NCBI GenBank assembly: GCA_005784505.1
Contig: VCAZ01000216.1
Location: 415,470 to 479,469, forward strand
Direction: 5' to 3'
From: Bagarius yarrelli
Lineage: Eukaryota > Chordata > Actinopteri > Siluriformes > Sisoridae
Length of the DNA stretch: 64,000 nt
Each line of letters opens with the position of its first letter. The stretch's first letter is position 1. This document shows, in pieces, positions 1-11,890 of the stretch. The notes beneath the pieces are model-generated. The model was not told the DNA's origin, did no database searches, and saw only the letters and a program-made list of their open reading frames with translations. The translations under genes and the position numbers were made by a program.

Positions 1-152
1 ATATAAAAATTTAGATTATAATTTTTATATAATTTGATATTTTGTTTTTTCTTACATACATACATATTAACCATGTTACCTTTTATCACATAATGTGGGT
101 TTAATTTTTCTAAATTCACCGTTTCCTAGTTTTGTCCCAAAAATGTCAGTCT

Positions 153-222
153 ATTATATTATATTATATTATATATTATATTATATTATATTATATTATA
201 TTATATTATGTTATATTATGTT
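153..222. repeat. TTATA pentanucleotide microsatellite
   Basis: About 70 bases of tandem TTATA units with a few TATGT variants at the right end. The 81-codon open frame across it is made by the repeat and is not a gene. Confidence 0.9.
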
Positions 223-1524
223 ATCCTGTCAAATTCACTGGTTAGAACCTGATTATACAATGTGTCAGAGAGCATGCCTAAGATGTCAGATGCCAGTTTA
301 TTTTCTATTAGGATCAAAAACAAATATTTTCTTAAAATAACCTGACTATAATTCTTTTTTCAGAATTATTGGTTTATATTTGTAAAGTAGGTTTATTGAT
401 ATGTGACAATAAAGTAAATAATTCCTAATAAATGAAATGCTTATTTTTATTTTTGAAGAAATGATGGAGATGATTTGTATAAACAGAGTATCACTGAAAA
501 GAGTATCACTGAATCAAAGTGGAGTTCCATGTGATATTTCTGTATTACCGCTTTGTTGCACTGGTTATTTGACAACACAGTAGGGTAGGGTTTTTACTGA
601 AAGTACAAAGCTATAGTTTCCTTTGTGGGTTTTTTTGTTGATGCATCAGGCTTGCTAGCTCATTAGAAGCTAAAGACCACCGCAGCTTGCTCGCACACTG
701 TGGTTTTTGTGACCTGTTTTTTATGCTTAGATTGCTAAAGTGACCTTTTTACATGAACCCTGTCACTCTGGGCATGTAAAAACAAAGGACGCAAGTCCAA
801 GAGATTTTAAGACAGCTGAACTGAAGACACAACTGATGAAAATTTCATTTTCAATGCATTGAGCCAGTTTGTGAGAAAAGCATGATCGCTATCAAAGAGG
901 CTGAGGTTAAGGTTAAAAATGTGGTAAAGGACTCGAAGAAGGTGTGAGCACTTATGATGTCCACGGATACAATACGCCACAAATGTTAGAATAACTGAAT
1001 GTCCAAGTTTCTAGATTATTAAATTTCAATCGTTTGTGGTTTGTTTGTGCTGGTTTTGCTGTAAAAAAAGTTTTAAAATGCTGAGGTTACTCAGCCCCTC
1101 GCATACTCAAAATTCATCCCAAATAGGCTCAATCTTTAGTGCTTGGTTTGTGCTGTTTTGTGCCGAAGTTTTGTTTTTTGTGGTTTAACAATATAGTTAA
1201 GGTAAAACCAGTTCTAAAGTAAATGTTTTGACGTTACTTCCTGGTATTGTATGTTATTATGTTTATAACAGTAGTAAGTCATGAATACATGCAGCATAAT
1301 GTGTTTGCTGTAGCTCTATGTTTATATAGTATATAATAATTTGATCCCCTGCTGATTTTGTACATTTGCCCACTAACAGAAAAAAATAATCAGTCTATAA
1401 TTCTAATGGTCGGTTTACTCTACTCTACATATCAAAAAAGTTATACATTAATTTACATTTTTATGAGTACAAATTTGACCCCTTTTGCACCTTTGCAGTT
1501 GCTGTGCCGCAACCATGATACATT

Positions 1525-1577
1525 TACATTTGCAGCATTTGGCAGACGCCCTTATCCAGAGCGACTTACAATATTCC
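1525..1577 (-). repeat. SINE 3' tail fragment
   Basis: The segment reads catttggcagacgccctta followed by a tccagagcgactta-like end. This is the reverse complement of the 3' part shared by the fuller SINEs at 20346 and 23209 in this window. No tRNA-like head is clear next to it, so it is a truncated copy. Confidence 0.6.
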
Positions 1578-3385
1578 TTGTTATACAACTGACTGGTGGG
1601 TTGCAGCAATTGGGGGTTAGTGAACTTTCACAGTGATTATGCCCACAACTTTCGGACAACAGAGACAGTGAACTGCTGTGGTGTCTCTGTGTGGGGGGTG
1701 TTTAAGTGCCCCACGCTGGAAATTGTGGTGGCTATATTTGTATGTGGCTATATTTGTGTGTGTGTGTGTGCGTGCGTGTGTGTGACGGGTACATAACCAT
1801 TAATTAAACAGGGAGTATATTTAAAACAAAAAACAGATACAAAAAAAATTACATTTAATTTACTAACAGATTAGTAAAAACAGAATAGTTTAAATCTGAA
1901 ATACAACATAAATTGTTTTAATAAAATGAGAAAACAGCTTGTGTTGAGTTTTAATTCTTTCTACTGAGAATCAGTCCAGACAGGCGAAAGAAAAGTTGAA
2001 CTAAAAGAGGGATCTGAAAATGATAACTGAAATGAATGAGATAAAATAAGGATATGCAATAGAGGATGATGATGATGGTGAGAAAGATCAGGGAATAGTC
2101 TGATAAAATCTGATATCTATGCTGGTGCCCTATCAGGAGTGTATTTCTGCCTCACAGTCACATAACCACTGTCACACTGACCATAATAAAAATTAAAAAA
2201 TGAATAAATGAATGAATAGAAGAATGGATGGATGGATGATATGTCCATAGGGTATATATTTTGTATATTATATATATTATGTCAAAGACACACAATGTAA
2301 TTGCACAATAAAGCTTATTTATTTGATTTGTTTTTTAATATTAATAAACAGTACATTTCTGTCACAACAAAATATAATTGTGTTATGATGAATACTGATC
2401 AACTGATATTATATACACATTTTGTGGCAGATCAGCACAGCTACAAGTACCTATGAATCACAAAAATCCTGACATTTAGTTCAACGGCAATTTTTAATTA
2501 AACTATATTGCTTAAACAATCTTGATAGTAATTTTATTTATTTATTTTTAGAGTGCATGTATTTCTGTTGGAGACTTTAATTTCAAAGATAAGGGAAATC
2601 CTTGTGTAGCAAGTTTAATCCTCTAATATTAACCCTCTAAAATTAAAGACAGAAAAAAAAGGAGGAGAAAAACATTTGTCTATTAATCTGTTGTGTAGAT
2701 ATTGTTTATAGCAATGAACATAAATATTTGATAAAGCATTTACTGTTATTTTACCTTGTGTGCAATATATTGTTAACGAAGTTCTCTGAACGAAGTACAG
2801 TACATAATACTTTAATCTCGAGAAAGTACATATCATATAAACCGTATAAATCAGTTTAATTACAGCATGTTTTTCTAAATAATTATTCACAGGTCTATAC
2901 CAGCTGTGAATTTAAATGTAATTTGGCGGTAAATAATAACAATAGTCATGCTAATTTACATTTACATTTTTTAATACATAATTTAGAGTCTTGTGCTGAT
3001 CTTCAGTACAGAATTATTGGTTTTTATGCAGCAGTTCTATAAAAAATTATTTGGAATAATAATTCGCATTTCAGACATAATTAGCATAATAGTTTTTTTA
3101 AGTCTTAGCTGACTAGAAACAGACTGACACCGAGACTGAGTAAATATATAGTGTAATGTATACTACTATACATTTATTAAAAAAAGATATCTCTGCAACT
3201 GGACAGATGAAAGTCCAGAAAAACATAAATGATACAAACAATTTTTTTTTTATCTAATTAAATTAGTGCAACAAAGATATAACTGATTATATACTATTAT
3301 ATTAGAAGGTCTTATACTTCAAAAAAATCCAGTACTTTCCAGTTACTGTAAAAAAACAGTGTGTTAGCAAAAGGTTCATGACGGG

Positions 3386-4318
3386 TTAATGACGTTTACA
3401 GGTATAGAGTAAACAAACAGTAAAAGTGAAGATAACCACAGCTGATCTCATGATGGCGAGAAGAACAAAAACCTCAATCTGATCTTCTGAAAAAAAAAAT
3501 TGTTAAAATCCTATTATTTTTTTTGGGATGTTGAGTTTATATGCAGCAAAGCAATTTGTTATAATAAATAAAACAGTTAGTGTTTGGCATTTAGGAAGTG
3601 GTATACCTTTGTTTTTCAGCTTAGTTCCTTTCCCAAACAGTATCTTGCCACATGCAGCCACAGCACAGTAATACGTTCCTGTATCAGACAGGCTGAGGTT
3701 ATCAGGTAGACTGTAAACACATGTTTGTTCTAGAGAACTACCACGGAAGGTTTTTTGACACTGCTCTCCGCTGTGTCCTTGAGTGTAAATGATGCCAGAT
3801 TGAGGTTTTTTGGAGTTTTGTTCAAACCAGTACACACTGTGATTTCCTGTACAGTGTTTGGTGACGATTGTACACTGAGTCCTAGAGGCACCTCCTGGAT
3901 CAGCCTGAACCTTTTCCTGCTGGATAAGTGTGCTGCTTTCGAATGATTGATCTTCAGAAGGGAAAAAAACCCAACAGTGTTTAATAAATAGGACCACATG
4001 TGGCTTCTTTAGTAGATAAAATGCATCACCAGATTGTAAAAGACTAAATAATGATTAAATAAAACATTTCTACAAATATTTTATTATGGAAGTAGCTACA
4101 ACTTTTTAAAATGCAATATAACACTTTAAACTATATATTACTGCACTTTATCCTCATCTTATAAGTAGTTTGAGTAAATAAAAATAATCAAGGTAAAGAT
4201 TATCTGTAAATATATGCTTATGAAGCAGTGAGTAAATCTAACAGCAGGTGTCTATATGACCGAGATGAAAACTTACAGAGATTTATATATTTTTTATATT
4301 CTTACTGATATATATATA

Positions 4319-4367
<49 letters not shown>

Positions 4368-5109
4368 TCTTGACTGTGGCTGAAAATAATTAGCTATAAA
4401 ATAGTTCTTTTTGTGTGATGATACTGTCTGGTCAGCTGTGTCTCAGGGTGTATGTTCAATGTTAGTGTCCAAACAGAAAATTAGCTGGTTGGTGTGTTTT
4501 CCTGATGATGTTGTGTGTAGAGATTGTGCACACACCTGCATTTAAAACTGACATTTCTTTATTGTATATTCCATCCATCACTAAACATGGTAAAGTTTCC
4601 TCACCTTTTACAATGAGAACAGTGCCTTCTCCAAATGTTATGTCATAAAGAAATGTGATAGCGCAGTAGTAAGTGGCGGAGTCTGACAGCTTTAGGTTTG
4701 TCATGCTCAGGTTAAAACTTGAAGATTCGATCGTCGCACTGAAGCGGCTGTTGTTTTTAAAATTATTATAAAACATTGCTGGTTGAAATTGATAGGATGT
4801 AGCAATGACATAAGGCTTTTCTCCAAGCTTCTGTCTAAGCCATACAATAGTGGTCATTGTTTTTTTACATGGACATACTAGTTTCACGCTGCCTCCAACT
4901 TCAGCTGTTGTCAGTGGCACCTGCCAGTCATTATCTTGGCCAGATAAAAGATCTACAACAAATAAATGAAACAATAATTAAATAATAAATAAAATCATTA
5001 ATCACTACCAGACAACCAACCATTTCAAATTTTTACATAATACTCAAAAAAATTTTAACGTCTACTTACCAGTAGATGTGCACAGCAGGAGGAAAACACA
5101 TAAAATCAT
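3386..5109 (-). CDS. Novel immune-type receptor-like gene A (activating type)
   Basis: Four coding exons on the minus strand: 5109-5070, 4952-4605, 3951-3607 and 3486-3386, all with GT/AG borders and phase-1 introns, giving 277 residues. Exon 1 is a hydrophobic signal peptide (MILCVFLLLCTST). Exon 2 is a V-type Ig domain with Cys40, Trp51, DSATYYC (Cys110) and a J-like FGEGT (120-124). Exon 3 is a second Ig domain with Cys156, Cys163, Cys194, Cys207, Cys225 and Cys230, YWF at 170-172 and FGKGT at 235-239. Exon 4 encodes a membrane helix (about 250-272) with Arg258 inside it and a tail of only five residues. The family is known as teleost innate-type receptors on lymphocytes. An intramembrane basic residue with no ITIM predicts pairing with an ITAM adaptor such as DAP12; that partner is inferred. 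The exon set is my reconstruction and has no transcript support. A related fish Ig receptor family is the main alternative. Confidence 0.88.
4306..4366. repeat. TA dinucleotide microsatellite in NITR-A intron 2
   Basis: About 60 bases of TA repeat. It lies in the intron between the V exon and the second Ig exon of NITR-like gene A. Confidence 0.9.
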
Positions 5110-5819
5110 TTTTTATTATTTTGACCTTTACATAATACAAAAGCTCTTTGTAAAGAAAAAGTGATTTTACTTGCGAAAACCACTGACAGCAACACCCAGT
5201 GTCTTCCTTTGCAGCTGTAACCTGCTAAAGTATAACGCCTTCATAATATAAAGCAGCAAGAGTTTGTCTGACAAAAAAAAAAATTGATTAAATAGGTCAT
5301 TTGCACACCAGAGTCTGACATAACATTTTTTTATATGCTTTAAAGAAGTTACAATTCACACATTTCTTTGACAGTCTGTTCAGGTACAGCTAAGCCATTA
5401 TAATGAATATGAACCCTTACATGGTTATTAAATGCACACTGACCAATAAATAAATAATTAAAAATGTATTTTTGTTATTAAAATAGCATAAATAGTAGTG
5501 CTTTAGAAAACAGCCCAGGTTGAGCTCAATATGTAACTAGTATGTATTTGTATTTGTATGTTTGGTTCATCTGGTTTTCTGGTTTTTGCCCACTTCCCCA
5601 AAAACGTTTCATGTAAGCAGATTGGTGTTGGTTATCGGTGTAAATATGCATATAATGAATTTGTGTATATAGTGGTACCTAGGGTTCTTGCAACCACCCC
5701 TGGATCCAGTGGTTCCTGTAAATTCAAGTTAAGCTTCCTAAAAATAAATTGATGGAAAAAAATATCATAAGATTTTGCTTGTGTCTTTTTATCTTTAAAA
5801 GGGCTAGAGAAAAATCTCC
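5110..5819. other. Upstream flank of NITR-like gene A
   Basis: AT-rich DNA directly upstream of the first coding exon of NITR-like gene A. It should contain the promoter and 5' UTR, but I see no clear TATA box or other decisive motif. Frames here (for example 5558-5752) match nothing I know. Confidence 0.45.
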
Positions 5820-7980
5820 TTTTTGGAGTCGGACTGGCCCTTGTAATGTCCACCTAGGGCAGTGGTCGGCCCCTCTGAAAGTTTTACCCTGACTGGTTCC
5901 ACAGGAATGATCAGATAGGGGAAATCCGATCCAATGAACAAGGACACAGGACAGATCAATGCAAAGTTAAGCAGTGAAAGCCCATTTTGGTGCTGGAGTC
6001 CTCACTGGATGTGAATGTTCAGCTAGGTTTAGCTAGATTTAAAAGGCACCCTGAATGTAATACATTTTAGTTTGCTGAGTAATTGGCATCGTAACAAATG
6101 AGACTGTTGCTCCTCTGAGAACTTGTAACCCCCTGTCTGATTGTTCAGAGTGGGAGGTCTTTAGGAAGACCTTTGAGGTCCAACTTCTGAGCTGTACTGT
6201 GTAGACAGATAGTTACCTCATATCCTGCATATGCATTCATTGTCCTCCTCCGAGAGAATCAATTAATTAATTTAAGCCGAACCTTTCTGCTGGTAGGCAG
6301 TTTATCAATATGGAGGTTCTCATTCATAGTTTTATTTTGGACAAGCTTTGGATTTTTTGGCTTTTCAGCACTAATGTCATGCAGAGCCATGAGATGTCAG
6401 CTGCTGCACCGTTTGCAATGCATTTCAAGTTAAATTCTACAGACCTATGGGTTCTGCTAAAGTGCCAGCATCTATAGTTGCCCTTGCTCCAGCTTCAGTT
6501 TTGGTCCTTAGTAAACTGTTTGAAGTTTTGGAGCATTTTTTGAGCATATGCTTACTGTTGCCACAGTAGGGGCTTTAAGGTCACAGAGAAGTCCTAGATG
6601 GTATAGGAGGGACGATGTGGACTTAGAAATTTCTTTCTCAGTGCCCAGATAAATTGTAGTGGGTTTATCAACTGGCTTAGATTCTCTAGTAGTCTAACCC
6701 TTGATGCTGATTGCTTACAACATAGTCTTCTTAAAATTTAATTTTCAAAATTTAGCTAATCTGCAAAATTAGGGATGGGTACACGATGTGGATGTGTAAA
6801 TCTTTGAAACCCTGATCTTAGATTGAGCAGAATCATCCCAATCACCCGAGACACATGAGAACCAAGCTGTAACTCAAAAGTGCCCACAAAAATGTAATTG
6901 TTCCAGTATGCCAACCAGTAAATGGACTTTAGGAGTAAAAAGACAAAATACCTTCTGGTCTCCACTATCTATGATTGGGCCATTGACCTTGTATAAAGAT
7001 GCTGTGAATAGCAGTATAAGACAGCAATTTGTAAAGCCTGTTCCAATCTCAGATGGTCCATCAGTCACTGACATTTAAATATTTCTGTCGCATTAGCATT
7101 GTGAAAACTCCCTTGGATCGTGATGTATGAAGTCAGGAATCGTGGACCTTAATACATCACTTCTTGTTCAGGTAGGTGTGATGGTAAGTGATCAGCATCA
7201 TGTTTGTGGATGCATGGCAGTGCCCCAGTCTGGAGAATTGGAGTTCTGCTTTTGGAAATAGTTTACAGGTGCACAGGAGGGGCTACAGGTAAAGGGGCTG
7301 ACTTCTAGAACATTGCTGATTCATTTGGATTTGTTTCATTTTTTGCATGAGCTGAGAAAGCTGCATATTGGTCATTTGTGTATATTTCTGAATGTATAAT
7401 CTGCAGGGCTTTGTGAAGATCCTTATTCTCTCTTCTTATGATGTCTAATATAGATTTGTGCTCGTTGTCCTACTACTGTAGCAGACTGCATTTAACTTTA
7501 TATCCTGATAGTAGCTAGTTGCAACTTTTCTCTGCTTTATTGGTTTTAGACAGTCTGGTTGGATCGGTGAATGGTGACGGGAGTTGTGTAACAGGATTAT
7601 AGAGGGTGAGATCATACTTAGCAAAACATACTGGAAAGACCGTATTTCTCTTGACGTGCATCCAGTTTATCCTCTGCATGCTCTGATATCTCTTTAGAAA
7701 GTCCAGTATCAGTCTCAAAGGAGGATAAAAAATGTTTGGCTTTTAGTAGCTCTTTACCACAGATTGATTTCAAGATTAGGCTGCTGACTCACCAAAGACT
7801 GCTCGAATAGACACGAAACAAAGATGTACTTGTTTCATGGGAAACCTCAATTATTGTCACCACTTGGCAGACTTCTAGAGTCTTTGGGCCAGACTTGTTC
7901 GTTTGTTTATCACGTGACCATTTCCTGAATCTGTAACTTACAGTCAATAAAGCTCTGACAAGTTTACAGATTTTTTAATG
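5820..7980. other. Unidentified block between the two NITR genes
   Basis: This roughly 2.1-kb stretch is visibly less AT-rich than its flanks and lacks long A or T runs until near 7975, where AT-rich DNA resumes. Near its right end (about 7945-7970) it has a plus-strand AATAAAGCTC signal of the kind seen near the end of some LTRs and transcripts. The open frames are all under 75 codons and match nothing I recognise. It may be an old mobile element inserted between the two receptor genes, or a degraded gene. I cannot assign it. Confidence 0.3.
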
Positions 7981-9128
7981 GTGACTAATAAATTTCGATT
8001 TTAAAATATTTTTGCTTATATTTTGTATTTACTTGATTTTTTTTCTGTTAATTCCTAAGTATATTTAATACTTAAAAAAAACAACTTTTCATATTTTAAG
8101 TGCAATAAATAGCAAATACTTAAAAATGTTTATTCAAGTTCTAAATGGTGTGAGAATTTTCAGAACAATAACTCGATTTTTACTTAGACTCAGACTTTTA
8201 CTTTTACTTTTATTAGAATAATAGTAACCCATAGCTTTTTAGATAATGTTAATACACAATTTTTCAGAACTTTCATTTATTTTTATACAGAGTAGATTTT
8301 ATTGGTCCTGTGTATAAAGTGACCTGCCTTTTTACAGCTTTTATTGTTACTTTATTACTTTTATTTAGATCCTACCTCTAAAAAAAACTTAAGATGTCAT
8401 AGGATGTGGCATGCACTTTTAAAAGTTGTCTGAACTGAAACGTGCGTTGGCAGTGTGCATACAGAATTGGATTTCCGCCTAGTATGGCTTCTTTTGCTTG
8501 ATTGAGCATTGGGTTGGGTGTTTTTTTTTTTCAGTTTAAACACTATGCATTTAGAAACTGTATTTCTTTTTAATAAGTGGGTTTTGCAGTGTAATTGGAT
8601 TGAAGATCTGGCAACCCTGATCTTTAGAATATTATTGGAATCCTGTTATTTGTAAGGTTTTGTCTAATTTGTGTTAAGTGTAAATTATTGTACATTCCGG
8701 AAAGCTTCTTCTGGATACAGATTTTTTGGCAATTTCTAAGTAATTTTTGAGTTGGGCCAAATTTAGCTATGTCAGGCTTTTCTTTCGTGCAGTGCAGGGC
8801 TAATGACAATTAGAATACCTAACGGCAATTGGTTAGTCGCATAAATTTCTGTCATTAATTATCGCAATATGCTACTTTTAGCTGTTCTCAATATTAAATT
8901 GCACAGTAGCACTATTATTGCTGACAAATGATGTTAGATATCCTTTATTATTGTAATCAGTTTGTTCAACTGTACTGAAAATAGCAAATGCAAAGGAAAA
9001 AAAATTATACTTATATAATGCTTCGCAGTTTGGTTACAGAAATATTGCCAATGAGTCTCTAAATGATATTACTATTAAAAAACAACAACATTTTTTTGCA
9101 ATTGGGCAGGCAAGTTGTCTTTTTTTTA
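7981..9128. other. AT-rich DNA downstream of NITR-like gene B
   Basis: No gene recognised. The right part must carry the 3' UTR of NITR-like gene B, which is transcribed leftward. The rest is low-complexity AT DNA with short A and T runs. Confidence 0.5.
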
Positions 9129-9888
9129 TCATCTATTGGATGTTTTCACTATACAAATGTACATCATAATCACAATAATGCAACAAATTAGAACAGAACA
9201 TCTGAGGATAGAAAAAAGGACCAAAGTGCAAACGTGTCCAGAGCAATCCAGACCTGAAGTAGAGAAACAAGCAAATAAAGTTTTTTTTATTAAAAATGAC
9301 AAATTGTAAGTGAATTATTCAACTTCTACAGAACTACAGAAATCCCACCTGTAATCTCCAGTTTAGTTCCGCTTCCGAACAGGATCTCTCCACACACAGC
9401 TACAGCACAGTAATATGTTCCAGCATCAGCGGGAGTGAGATTTATCTTGGGTAGACTGTAAACACACGACTGTGTAAGAGAATTACTTGTAGGTTTCTTT
9501 TTACTGAAACCACTGCTGTCTACATGAGTGTAGATGATTCCTGGCTGTGATTCTCCAGTGTTATGTCTGAACCAGTAGACATGTTGTTCTCCAGCACAGT
9601 GATCAGTGATGACGGTACAGTTCAGAGTCACAGAGTCACCGGGATGCACCGGGCCGAGCACAGACTGTTGGTGCACATAAACACTCTGCATCTGTGAAGC
9701 TAAATTAGGGTTGGATATATATTTACTAACAAAAAAACACTTTGAGAAAAAAAAATGCATGTGACAAATATAGATTTGTTGCAATTTAATTTCATAGGTT
9801 ATTTCAGTCACATGAATTTATTTATCACAATTAAGTCACATTTTCAATTTAAAATGTAATTATTATAAGTCACATACACAATTCAGCA

Positions 9889-9968
<80 letters not shown>

Positions 9969-10704
9969 CATCCATCCATCCATCCATCCATCCATCCATC
10001 CATCCATCCATCCATCCATCCATCCATCCATCCATCCGTCTAGTTACTATCTATTTAAAATACAGCATACGTCCACAAAGCAATGATTAGTTATCTTGTT
10101 ATGTCTGGTTACATACCTGATTTTTGTGTTTTGCTTTTTCAAAAAAAATTAGGGTTTTCTTCCATAATACAATAATTACAATTGCATTTAACATATAGTA
10201 ACATCATATTTACCTTGTACTACCAGTTTGGTTCCTTCCCTGAACTCCACTATGTTGGCATGAGCACTTCCACAGTAATATGTAGCCGAGTCAGAGAGCT
10301 GTAGCTCTTTTATTTCCAGATAACTTTTGCTATTTTCATTCACCATGCTGAACCGAGCATTGTCCTTGTATTCATGATAGAAATTGGCCTTTTTGTCATA
10401 TTTGTAGAAACTGGAAACAAGTTTAGGCTTCTGACCAACTTTGTGTTTGTACCAGGAAAAGTGCATGGATAGATCACTTTGGTAAGAGCAAGTAATGTTC
10501 ACACTTCCTCCCGCGTCAACAAAAACCAGCTTGTCTAACTGAAAATCTGTTTGTGTTTCGACAAGCTCTGAAAAATACACACACATATATTAAATGACCT
10601 GTTAATCACATTTTATGGTATAAAATAATTTTGTAAGAATTTGATATAAAATGTGAATACTTACGGACTGGACAAAGGAGTAAAATTAATCCAACAGTCA
10701 GCAT
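9129..10704 (-). CDS. Novel immune-type receptor-like gene B (activating type)
   Basis: Four coding exons on the minus strand: 10704-10665, 10567-10214, 9699-9349 and 9253-9129, with GT/AG borders and phase-1 introns, giving 289 residues. Exon 1 is a signal peptide (MLTVGLILLLCPV). Exon 2 is a V-type Ig domain with Cys40, Trp52, DSATYYC (Cys112) and a degenerate J-like FREGT (122-126), where the usual first Gly is Arg. Exon 3 is a second Ig domain with Cys159, Cys166, Cys210, Cys229 and Cys234, YWF at 173-175 and FGSGT at 239-243. Exon 4 is a membrane helix (about 258-284) with Arg266 inside and a short basic tail. Exon order, lengths and phases match gene A about 4 kb away, so the two are tandem duplicates that have diverged strongly in the V domain. 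The intramembrane Arg without an ITIM again predicts an activating receptor. No transcript evidence is available here. Confidence 0.88.
9888..10038. repeat. TATC/CATC compound microsatellite in NITR-B intron 2
   Basis: About 150 bases: TATC repeats (about 9888-9967) passing directly into CATC repeats (about 9968-10038). It lies in the intron between the V exon and the second Ig exon of NITR-like gene B. Confidence 0.95.
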
Positions 10705-11269
10705 TTTTTTCAGTTTCCTGAGTTTAAACAGAAAGGATGTGCCAAAACTAAATAAAGTTACTCTTACTGCAGGTTGTGGTGTCTTAAATAAAGTTACTCT
10801 TACTGCACTGGTTTTTCCCTTTAGATATGTGGTAACATGACCTTTTTGTGTTCTTAGTAACTGTCACACATGTGCATCAGAGCAGATGTGTGGAAATGAC
10901 AAGGTGCTCATGCATATGTGTGAAAAGGGATACTGTCAGCTGTGGCATGATAAAATTTGTAAAACAAACAAATAGATTTGTTTGCACATTATTTTTTGGT
11001 CTTTTTTTTATCATATACAGTACATCCAGTACTACTTTAATAACACCTCTGATAGTGAAATATAACTAAAATGAACCCGCTTCAACTTTTACATTATTAT
11101 TTCTGCAGTGAAACACAGATTTCAGGAATTTCCAACATCATATCTCCTATTTTTGAATTTGCAACACCTTCATTTTTGTAAAATCTTCTTTTGAAGATAT
11201 TCAGAACATTTCAGTAAATTAATTAGTGTTCAGCTGGCTTACTTAACACCAGCTCGGTTAGTAAGAAAA
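10705..11269. other. Upstream flank of NITR-like gene B
   Basis: Promoter-proximal DNA of NITR-like gene B, transcribed leftward. A segment containing taaataaagttactcttac occurs twice close together (about 10749 and 10784). No other gene or motif is clear. Confidence 0.4.
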
Positions 11270-11890
11270 CCAGCAGCATCTCTACTTCATACAATGGCTA
11301 AGGATAGCCCATCTTCAATCCCCTATCCTGGCCATGTTCTACATAGGGACCACTGAGAACATTTTGAGCAGCTGCATCACTGCCTGGTTTGGGAACTGCA
11401 CTGTTTTGGATCCAAGATCCTACAGCTAGGATAGTAGGGCAGTTGAGAAGATCATCTGATTTTTTTCCCTACCACAGACATTTACATCATACGCTGCATC
11501 TGCAAAGCCAACAGCATTGTGGACGACCTCATACACCCCTCACACTCACTTTTTTACCCTCCTGTTATCCAGAAAAACATTCAGGCCCTCACAAACTGAA
11601 TGTGCAACAAATATCGTCGGTAACTCTGGTTAGCACTATTTCCTGTTTTTTTTGAAGTGTTGTTTTTATTGTTTATTTGCACAGGTTGCACACTATGCGT
11701 GTTATGTTGCTAGGACAATTTATTCTCTAGTCTTAACTCTGTGTTAGTCTTTGTTTATGTGGCTATTTATTGTTTTGTATAATTCTGTGTTTTATGTAGC
11801 ACTAAGGTCCTGGAGAAACCTGGTGTCTCTTTAAACGGTGTACTCCACTTGCTATATATAGTGAAAATGACAATAAAGGCTTCTCGACCT
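11270..11890 (+). mobile_element. LINE 3' end (CR1/L2-like)
   Basis: The plus strand encodes, with frameshifts and stops, the C-terminal part of a non-LTR retrotransposon reverse transcriptase. The clearest stretch is FYIGTTENILSSCITAWFGN at about 11338-11397, followed in other frames by residues resembling the usual RKANSIVDDPTHPSHS-type end. A 3' UTR-like segment follows and ends with gacaataaaggct near 11881, as CR1/L2-like LINEs of fish do. The element is 5' truncated and decayed. Confidence 0.75.

Larger units (their letters stand above)
1..3385. other. AT-rich intergenic DNA, left flank
   Basis: I see no gene here. The open frames are short, lack splice context and match nothing I recognise. 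The stretch holds a TTATA microsatellite (about 153-222), a SINE 3' tail in reverse orientation (about 1525-1577), a short GT run (about 1757-1783) and low-complexity AT DNA. It lies downstream of the first NITR-like gene, whose 3' UTR must run leftward from 3385. I did not find further Ig exons in this stretch. Confidence 0.6.

Noticed and set aside
9888..10038. Possible CRISPR array or other spaced repeat
   Set aside because: The repeats are directly tandem four-base units with no spacers, in a vertebrate genome. It is a microsatellite.
3607..10567. Recombination signal sequences beside the V domains
   Set aside because: The cacagta-like strings near the V exons are the complement of the TACTGTG that encodes Tyr-Cys in the domain. 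No proper heptamer-spacer-nonamer is present, and the J-like motif is already joined within the V exon, as in NITRs.
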